Shown piece after piece: positions 56,801 through 64,000 of a stretch of 64,000 bases of DNA. The translations under genes were made by a program, and so were the position numbers. Below the pieces are notes generated by a model. The model saw nothing but the letters and a program-made list of their open reading frames with translations. It was not told the DNA's origin and did not search any database. Positions within the stretch are counted from its first letter, which is position 1, and the number at the start of each line of letters is the position of its first letter. The stretch is taken from positions 60,067,080 to 60,131,079 of the forward strand of contig CM023538.1 in NCBI GenBank assembly GCA_013350335.1, given 5' to 3'. Origin of the DNA: Chimonanthus salicifolius (lineage: Eukaryota > Streptophyta > Magnoliopsida > Laurales > Calycanthaceae).

Positions 56801-58600
56801 TTATTGTCTATCTGACACCCAGATGATTTGAATCCGCAAGCTTTTTTTATTGCAAAAATAAGCACTTACAACTCTTGCTATTCTTTTTTTTTTTTTTTAT
56901 ATATATATAATAGTATAATACGAAAGACAAGAATATAAACTTGATGAAAATTCTTATGTATTCTTGGATGCATAGCACCCCTGTGGGGCCCACATGATAG
57001 AGAAGGTTGAGTTGAAAAAAATGGAGAAGCCAATGGTAAAAAAAGATGTATAATAACATTTGTGAGAAGGGAAAAAGCGCCCACAATAACAAATAGTTGC
57101 TTGCAGTGAGTCCTTCCACCGCTGGAGTTACTTCCTGCTCCTCTCTCTCTCTTCGATTTTGATTTGCTGTTGGATGGGGTTTTTCTATATCAAATTTTAT
57201 GTCAGATTCTGAATGTTTTAGTTTATTTCAAGATATATGCGTTATGGTGGAATTTTTTTGCTCATTTTTTCTTTGATAGCTCTGTTAAGTTTCCTTTTGT
57301 CATCATCTTTTTCTTAAGGGAATTGGGATTTGAAACCAATTTGTCTTTGATAGCTCTGTTCTGATGAGGCAAATTTTTTTCCTTGCTACCAAAAAAATAA
57401 AAATAAACCAATTTTTCTCTTAACCTTTGGACAGTAACGATTATGGATACATAAGATGGAGAAGGTTAGCAAGAGATAACCATTATAAATCAAAATAATT
57501 TGATTGGGCCTTCTATTCACTGTTTTATTTAAAACCACACTAGTAGGAGGCATAAAACTAAGATTTTATGGGTCCTATTCTCAGTTTTCATGGCCTCTCA
57601 AAATAAATAGATAAATAAGCAAACAAAATTTCCCCAGTTTTGTTGGGTATTTTGCTTTCAAATCGGGGCCAGCTACATTTTGATCTGCAGCTCCCATGCC
57701 ATCCAAAGAAATAAACATTTAAACCTTCTAGATCTAAGGCAGACACATGCATATGGATGGTCTGAATCAATTTAATCTCATTTACGTTTTTCATTGGCCC
57801 TTCAAAAAATTTATTGTGATGCGTAAGCAAACAAACAAAAGGAACATAACTTACAAACAAAATAAGAAAAAGACCTCAAACAGAAAAAAGTTCTTAGGTT
57901 AGCTCTTGCTGGAAGTGGAAAGTGAGATAAAAAAGAAAGACGGAATAAAAAAGTGAAGGGGAGGTAGAGAAAAAGTGATGAGGAAGTTAGCACTTCAATG
58001 GTGGAAAGGAGAAGTTAGAGCTCACCATTGAGGATTTTCTTCCTACAAAAATACTAGATATTGGCTAAAAGCAGGTACTTTTTCCCCCCTCTAAAAGATA
58101 ATTGTGGCTGTTGTCACGAGCAAGCCCTTGTCATTTTGTAGTCGGCTTAGGCAGCTAGCTGTTGCTTGTTTGGGTACACTCTTTTTCTAAGAGAAGGTTT
58201 TTGCATATAGCTAAGTTACTCTTGTAGAGTGACAGGATAGAAAGCTCACACCCACTCCCTCTCTACAAACCCCCCTAACACCCACTCACCCCCAACCCCA
58301 CCCCCCTTGTCCTTCCCCTATTTTAGCAACATTATCTGTTGGATGCAATGTACCCTTGACCTAAATTTAATATACTAAAAATGAAGGTTGATGTGATCTT
58401 TGGCTGGGTGCTAATTCGTAGGAAGAGGGTTTGATTAGATATTTTGGGTTCATTTGGTTTCAGTGAATTCAATTGTATTGTAATATATGTATTTCATGGT
58501 ATTACTAGAAAATAGACTTACAAAGAGGAGTTCTCAAAAACTCATTCCTTGAAAATGTTGAAAAGCTACCTGGGTGTCTAAGTTGTACTTTAAGAATAAA
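56801..58600. other. Unassigned sequence, possible intron
   Basis: T-run and (TA)n at 56884-56910. A CT-rich leader-like stretch with CTCCTCTCTCTCTCTTCG lies at 57139-57156 and could be an alternative first exon, but no clear donor is seen. Purine-rich 57870-58010. No coding frame with a domain. Confidence 0.4.
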
Positions 58601-58604
58601 ATGT

Positions 58605-58790
58605 TGACAAGAACCTATAGCACAACTAGTCAAGACTCATGATTGTAGTCTAAAGGTTGTGTGTTCAAGCCTCATGGGCGTCAGATGGGACATTCATTCC
58701 ATGAAAAGAATTTCCCAAATCGTAATATAGAAAGCCAATCCCAGATTGATGGGATAAATGATTAGATGATGATGATGATGATTGGAAAGC
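58605..58790 (+). mobile_element. tRNA-derived SINE of a further family
   Basis: Box-A-like TAGCACAACTAG (58618) and box-B-like GTGTTCAAGCCTC (58660) at tRNA-like spacing are followed by a non-tRNA body (GGGACATTCATTCC, GATTGATGGGATAAATG) and a simple (GAT)n tail near 58766-58780. Not related to S1 by its body. Confidence 0.5.
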
Positions 58791-59182
58791 TATTTGGATG
58801 GAAGTTATTGAAAATTGACAAGTAAACAGTATTGAAGACTTCTAAAAGGTAAACCTTTTATTGATCTATATTTAAGCTACTTAAATCTGATTAAATAGCT
58901 GAATTTATTACTGCTTATTTTTTTTGTCATAAATTTTATTAAATTAAAAAATATCATAAAAATAAATAAATGGAATTTAAAATATTCAATTAATAACTTA
59001 AAAATGTGTAAACGTGTAGATATTTTTAAGTAAATAGTAAAAATATCATCATTCAAAAAAAAAAGGGTGAAAATATCATTAGGTGGCTGTAATACATATC
59101 ATATGGCCAAGATTTAGGTTTTCCAAAGTGTCTAAGGAATGAAGTGAGCCATCTTGGATAATCTCTTTTTTTTTTTTGAGTG

Positions 59183-59530
59183 CTACCATCTTTGATAACT
59201 TGTCAACCACCACAAGCTAGAATGCTGAAATATTTCAAAATAGAGATAATTTGGAATCACTACTAAAATGGACCTGACATCTTTGGTAAATTGGCTTGCA
59301 TTGGCATTCTGAGTGCCAAAAGACAAATAAGACTTCTTCCAAGAGGCAAACTTCTGTTTGAACTTATTCAATGGACCATTCTCATCAATAAGGATTTTGG
59401 ATCTGCTCCCTAAGGGTGATAAGCAGTTGAGCAAAAGAATTGTGTTGTCACATTGGATGATGAATGCGAATTGTTGAACTCTATGGTCTTTGAAGTGGAC
59501 TTTGTCTATTGCACTATACATTTTAGTCCT
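59183..59530 (-). mobile_element. LINE reverse transcriptase fragment
   Basis: A minus frame of about 112 codons includes FKQKFASWKKSYLSFG and VVIPNYLYFEIFQHSS. It resembles the conserved thumb region of L1-type reverse transcriptases (usually ..KLASWKxxYLSxGGRxTLIxxxLSxxPxYxxS). The glycine-rich part is altered. An isolated remnant. Confidence 0.6.
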
Positions 59531-59649
59531 GAAACCACCTCAAAAAATGTTTCTACCCTGAAAAAATTTATGCATTTGGAATTCTTTTAGTCACACAGAC
59601 AATCGTATCATTGGCAAGATAGATGAGATATCATGAGCACTGAATTTGC

Positions 59650-59889
59650 AAGAGAGCTAGGTTGGTGCAGAGGAAAGAACCTATTAGTTAGGACAGATCC
59701 TAATATCAGGTCTTCATTGTTGGGTGTTTAGCTTAACACTGTTGACTCTTTGTAGGGATGTCTAGGTTGTACTCTTCTGTGTTTAGGTTGCTGAGCCATT
59801 TTTAGGCTCTTGTTTTGGGTTTGTATTCTTTTTCCTATATCAATAAAATTGTTATCTTTCAAAAAAGAATTGTTATCTTAAAAAAAAAA
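59650..59889 (+). mobile_element. LINE 3' end with poly-A tail
   Basis: CTCTTGTTTTGGGTTTGTATTC, CTATATCAATAAAATTGTTATC and two A-runs at 59860 and 59880 form a typical plant LINE 3' end on the plus strand. No coding part is left. Confidence 0.5.
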
Positions 59890-60340
59890 GGAAAGAAAAT
59901 GAACTGCAATATGAAAACCTTGGGTAACCCTATGTACCTGAGATTAAGGTTATGTTTGGAGGTATCTCATGTTGCTATTGGTTTGAATGTTTGACAGATG
60001 CGTTTCATTATATTTTTGGGACATCGGGACATCATGACTGTAAATAACATTTGGTGGGATATGGTTATCACCCAATATTAGGTGGGATACAATTTTGTCT
60101 TTTCAGTCCCTGGTCTTCTCATTGATCATCATTATTGTTATGAGCAATAAAATCAGGAAAAGCCCAATTTGCTTATTCCTCATCTTGTCAGGTCCACATT
60201 CAGTTTTACTGATAACTACCATTTCATCTAAAAAGATTCAATTGATTACAATTCAGTATATGTCCAGATGAACTGCAAAAGTTTAGCTACTGTCTGGATG
60301 TTTTGAATGGTTTTTGTAATGATGGTTAAAGAATTTAGTA

Positions 60341-60380
60341 ATGCAGGTTGTGGATCTGGGTGGTGTCTGACAACTAGTAA
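60341..60380 (+). other. Splice acceptor and 5' UTR before RMD5 coding sequence
   Basis: TTTAGTAATGCAG ends at 60346 with a canonical AG. The 34 bases to the ATG have no upstream start codon. This implies at least one upstream non-coding exon. Confidence 0.5.
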
Positions 60381-61520
60381 ATGGAGCTCAGCACCATCAA
60401 AGATGCTTTGGACAGGCTCTCTAAGAAGCAGAAGCTATCTTCATCTAAAACTCAAGAAGTCATTGATCGGGTTGGGAGAGAAATTGAGCATGCATTGGCA
60501 AAAATACAGCCAACAGTTGACCAGAAAACCGTTCTCAATGAGCTGAAAAATAAGCTGAATGAGATTGGCCCCATCAATCAGCTTGAGGGGTTGCAGAAGG
60601 AACTTAATGTTGGGCTGAGCAAATATACGAAACTCCTGGAGAAGTTTTTCATCCCGGACATATCCAAGGGATACAGAAACGTAGACTGCAACATCCATAC
60701 AGTGAACCAGATCGTTGCAACCTACTTCTACAGGCAAGGTCTGTTTGATCTGGGTGACTGCTTCATAAATGAGGTTCATGAGCTGGAGGCCAACACCTTA
60801 AAATCTTCATTTATGGAGATGCATCAAATACTTGAAGCAATGAGGTCCAGGAACCTGGAGCCTGCTCTGAGATGGACTGCTGCCCATCATGACTGGCTCT
60901 TGCAGAATGGGTCAAACCTTGAGCTGAAACTTCACCAACTACAGTTTGTGGAGATACTGCAGAAAGGAAGCCGAAATGATGCACTGAATTATGCTAGGGC
61001 ATATCTGGCGCCATTCGCTTCAACACACATGGCTGAGATCCAAAAAGTCATTGGATGTCTTTTGTGGGCAGGCCGCCTTGATTACTCTCCATATGTGGAG
61101 ATACTGTCACCAACCCATTGGGATAGACTTGCAGAGGAGCTGACTCGCCAGTTTTGTAGCATGTTGGGGCAGTCTTATGAGTGTCCATTAAGTGTTGTTA
61201 TAGCTGCAGGTATCCAAGGGTTACCAACACTGCTGAAACTGGCAAATGTGATGGCTGCAAAGCCGCAGGAATGGGAGGCAATGAAACAGTTGCCAGTACC
61301 AGTGGTTTTGGGGAGTGGTTTTCAGTTTCATTCCATCTTTGTGTGTCCTGTATCGCGTGATCAGGCAAGTGAGGAGAACCCACCAATGCTGATGCCATGC
61401 GGGCATGTTCTTTGCAGGCAGTCAATAGTGAAATTGTCAAAGAGCAGCACACGCATATTCAAGTGCCCCTACTGCCCACTTGAGGCCACAGTTGCACAGT
61501 GTAGTCAGCTCTATTTCTGA
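60381..61520 (+). CDS. RMD5: RMD5 homologue, CTLH/GID complex RING ubiquitin ligase subunit
   Basis: Single-exon frame of 379 residues, close to the usual 385-390 for plant RMD5-type proteins. The N-terminus MELSTIKDALDRLSKKQKLS is family-typical, followed by a helical, coiled-coil-prone region (residues 20-95). A LisH motif spans about 106-138 (VNQIVATYFYRQGLFDLGDC), and CTLH about 143-200 (MHQILEAMRSRNLEPALRW, LHQLQFVEILQKG). A CRA-type helical region follows to about 300. The C-terminal RING is the degenerate RMD5 kind: CPVS (322-325), MLMPCGHVLC (336-345), FKCPYC (360-365). In yeast and animals RMD5 pairs its RING with MAEA/Gid9 to ubiquitinate targets; plants have the same CTLH complex. 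Nothing interrupts the frame, and its composition is clearly coding against the surroundings. It is the only clearly functional gene here. Confidence 0.96.
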   Translation: MELSTIKDALDRLSKKQKLSSSKTQEVIDRVGREIEHALAKIQPTVDQKTVLNELKNKLNEIGPINQLEGLQKELNVGLSKYTKLLEKFFIPDISKGYRNVDCNIHTVNQIVATYFYRQGLFDLGDCFINEVHELEANTLKSSFMEMHQILEAMRSRNLEPALRWTAAHHDWLLQNGSNLELKLHQLQFVEILQKGSRNDALNYARAYLAPFASTHMAEIQKVIGCLLWAGRLDYSPYVEILSPTHWDRLAEELTRQFCSMLGQSYECPLSVVIAAGIQGLPTLLKLANVMAAKPQEWEAMKQLPVPVVLGSGFQFHSIFVCPVSRDQASEENPPMLMPCGHVLCRQSIVKLSKSSTRIFKCPYCPLEATVAQCSQLYF

Positions 61521-61552
61521 TATGTCTGAAGGGATTCTGATGGTGTAAAATG

Positions 61553-61554
<2 letters not shown>

Positions 61555-61608
<54 letters not shown>
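61555..61608 (+). repeat. (CT)27 microsatellite in RMD5 3' UTR
   Basis: Perfect CT run starting 35 bases after the stop. A polyadenylation region is likely further on (AATAGAAATG near 61685). Confidence 0.95.
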
Positions 61609-61613
<5 letters not shown>

Positions 61614-61699
61614 TGAAATGTTTCCCTTGTATTTATGTCATGGCACTGTGGAGGGGTTGATGGATATATTTGGATGGTTGTAAATAGAAATGCATTTCA

Positions 61700-63540
61700 T
61701 TGATCTCTCAAAAAAGAAAAAAGAAAAAAGAAAAGAGAAGAAAATAGTGTCATATATTAATTCATGTAGGCAACCTACATGGAGCTGTATTCTAAATTAT
61801 CAATGCTTAGGAACCCTTAAATTCTAATTCCACAAGGAAGTCATTGCTCACCATCAGTGTCACCATCATTGATGTTCTATTCAATATTTGGTTTAGTTTG
61901 TTTTTTCATTCCTTGTTTTGGTTAAATTCTTTAAGACTCCACAGCAGATCATGTTCAATTTTGTCATATTGCCCTTTCTTTTCTCATGGTTTCTTGAATT
62001 AGCATATCTTCACTTCTTTGTGTGAATACTGATAATGATTTTCTACTTGATTGTGGAAGATGAAATTCTTCGATTGCCTCTTTGAGGATGATGAAGAGGA
62101 GGAGCAATGCATACTAGGCTATATTCCATGTCAGCAAATATGTGGACTTTTTAAAAACAATGCCTGTTCCAAGCTATTTTATGTTATTTGACTCCAAATA
62201 AGGCCTTGGGAAGTTGGAATACATGCTGCAATTAAAAGACAAGACCATCCACATCAGTTGAGTTTTTGAATTCTTTAATTTCTCTAAAATGTAATAGTCC
62301 ATTGAAGTCAATACAAGAAGTTTTCATGAAAAACAATAAATCAAAAATTTATTTACATTTCAGCAACAGGCCCAACAGTTCAATGTGACTGAGGTTTTTT
62401 GCAAAATTTATTTGTGTTGGGTATATACAATGGGTACCATGTAGGCATGTAGATAATGGCATTTCATGAGGTACATTAATTTGGTAAAATAGAGGGGGAA
62501 TATTTAAGATTACTCTTATAACAAAATTTGGGTCATCTAAACTTTTAGCAATCTAGCTGTTTGAGTCAGACAGCTAGTTTTTCTTTATTAATCCATCATT
62601 TATGTTACTTTAGGGTCTTAAATTTAAATTTAATTGATTAGAAATGTCAAACAAATTAAGTTGCAATATAAGAGTACATTACTTTCTCATAGATGACCAT
62701 CAGTCCCCCACCTCCCCACCCACTCACCCTAAACCCTACCTTAACTTTCAACTTTTAGAATTGATTTTAAACTGTTAGATATATATTTGTAATTAATATT
62801 AATTTTACAATAAAGAGATTTGAGATGGATATTATTCTTTGGAAGATTTAAAGTTGGAGAGTAGATTAATATGTAGAGTGATTCAGATTTGTGACAAAAT
62901 ATGTTCCACCATGTGTTCACATTCAACTGGCATATAATCTCGCATATAATTGAATCTAGACCTTCAGACAGTATTTTATAAACTTAGCCTTTTCGTTTTC
63001 CAAATTTCTATCATGTTAATGGACCTATCATAGATTCCACCATTTTTGGATAAATAGGTCAATTTAGTATTTATTTTGAACAAGTAGATTCAAATCTTTT
63101 GAGTCAGATTAATCCAAATTTAAGTTCTTCCAAAGTTAGACTTGACTCTTCGATAGTTCTAAAGTTTGCCATCAGCCCCTCAAACATAATTTTTTTAATC
63201 CTCCTCTTATTACACACATTTTTTTTTTAAAATTATTTACAACAATCTAAAAAACTCTAAATTAATGAAATCTTTACAATAACAATTATCTCTCTTATCG
63301 TATATTTTCACATTCTACCCTCATATACATCACCCGTCTAACTTAGAATCACATTTATATATTTTAAGAGCTATTAAATCACATTGACGATATTATCATG
63401 TTACTAAAAAAAATAACAAGATTTCAATTTTTGAGTTTAATCACTATCACTATTATTAAAAAAAGACAATTTAACATTTAGAGAACACGTATAATTTAAT
63501 CTTTTTTAAAATATATAAGTATTTCTCTTTATATTATTTA
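61700..63540. other. Intergenic DNA downstream of RMD5
   Basis: No coding frame with a domain. 62700-62740 is C-rich on the plus strand. The minus frame at 62741-62926 is AT-driven. Confidence 0.5.
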
Positions 63541-63543
63541 TGA

Positions 63544-63800
63544 CGTAGCGATTATCCCATAGGCATTTTGTATAACGAGACACGGATTTTAGAGTATTGT
63601 CCATTTTACCCCTCCACTACCATATTAAAGCATTTAAAAAAAAAATCGTGATCCGGTTAGTAATCCGATTTGTTGTTCTATATGAAAGAAACAGTCTCAC
63701 TTAGATAAATTTCAGTGATTTGATTTCAATGAGTCCGTCAGTGATTCGGTTAGTGAACATATTTATACTACAGTGGAAAAGTCAATGATCCAGTGAGTTG
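63544..63800. mobile_element. MITE of family M1, right end lost
   Basis: The left terminus GTAGCGATTATCCCATAGGC, ATTTTGTATAACGAGACACGG and TGTCCATTTTACCCCTCC match 11230-11290. The interior TGATCCGGTTAGTAATCCG matches that copy too. The opposite end is missing, replaced from about 63800 by other sequence. Confidence 0.7.
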
Positions 63801-64000
63801 ACCCGATTCTATTCAGATTCAAGACCAATATAGGTTGAGTCTTCATTCAGTGCCAATCAAGTTTTCGAGCTTCCACCTTCATGTGAACATTTTGTTCATG
63901 GTGTTGCCATTGGACTTGCGTCTCATCACGAACTCCTCTACTGCTCACTCCTCTGTTGCTCCAACGAAGCAGTACTTAGTCTCCGTCTACATATTCTGCA

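Noticed and set aside
57164..57364. Protein-coding exon near 57.2 kb
   Set aside because: Short Phe-rich frame in T-rich DNA; no donor or acceptor pair and no domain.
58607..58690. tRNA gene
   Set aside because: Boxes A and B are present but the acceptor stem does not pair and a non-tRNA body with a simple-repeat tail follows; a SINE fits better.
60441..60779. 112-codon minus frame and other frames over 60.3-61.5 kb
   Set aside because: Antisense or out-of-frame shadows of the RMD5 coding sequence.

Overview
This window is nuclear DNA of a flowering plant. It is AT-rich and gene-poor, packed with plant transposable elements (hAT and Mutator-like MITEs, tRNA-derived SINEs, L1-type LINE remnants, TRIM-type LTR elements). 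Only a few host genes are recognisable: a single-exon RMD5-type CTLH/RING ubiquitin ligase subunit and two truncated LRR receptor-like genes. The species cannot be fixed from the sequence. There is no bacterial, organellar or CRISPR signature.

Layout. 0-12.5 kb is a mosaic of small elements: SINEs, two Mutator-like MITEs with internal tandem repeats, hAT MITEs, and foldback MITEs (one nested inside a hAT element). 12.8-14.1 kb is the 3' part of an L1-type LINE (minus strand). 14.5-14.64 kb looks like a promoter plus first non-coding exon with no gene body behind it. 17-24.5, 31.1-36 and 39.5-42 kb are diverged copies of one locally duplicated block. The first two copies each carry a minus-strand LRR gene (17357-18349 and 31536-32642); the third has lost it. 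Comparing copies exposes empty sites that prove two insertions: a 1375-bp hAT element with an 8-bp duplication at 21079-22453 and a 175-bp MULE-type MITE with a 9-bp duplication at 39665-39839. A 2.5-kb dispersed repeat occurs at 7.8, 27.7-30.2 and 42.1-43.3 kb. 38412-38761 is a complete 350-bp TRIM.

46112-48859 is a 2.75-kb hAT-type element with a perfect 8-bp target duplication, a frameshifted 216-residue ORF and arrays of a palindromic CCGATATCGG-type motif. That motif also fills several MITEs in the window, which I read as one hAT family. Just to its right, 48950-49056 resembles a pyrimidine-rich 5' UTR exon ending at a GT donor. The coding exon of the RMD5 homologue lies at 60381-61520 behind a good splice acceptor, so the region between may be an 11-kb 5' UTR intron loaded with TEs (a TRIM at 49271-50694, a LINE with a 17-bp target duplication at 54653-55495, older LINE pieces). 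This gene model is an inference.

The best candidates for something little described are the CCGATATCGG-array hAT family with its mid-size coding relative, the conserved short kinase-less LRR gene pair with a shared novel C-terminal tail, the MITE family built around a 10-copy tandem repeat, and a 0.7-kb near-perfect inverted repeat inside a hAT element.
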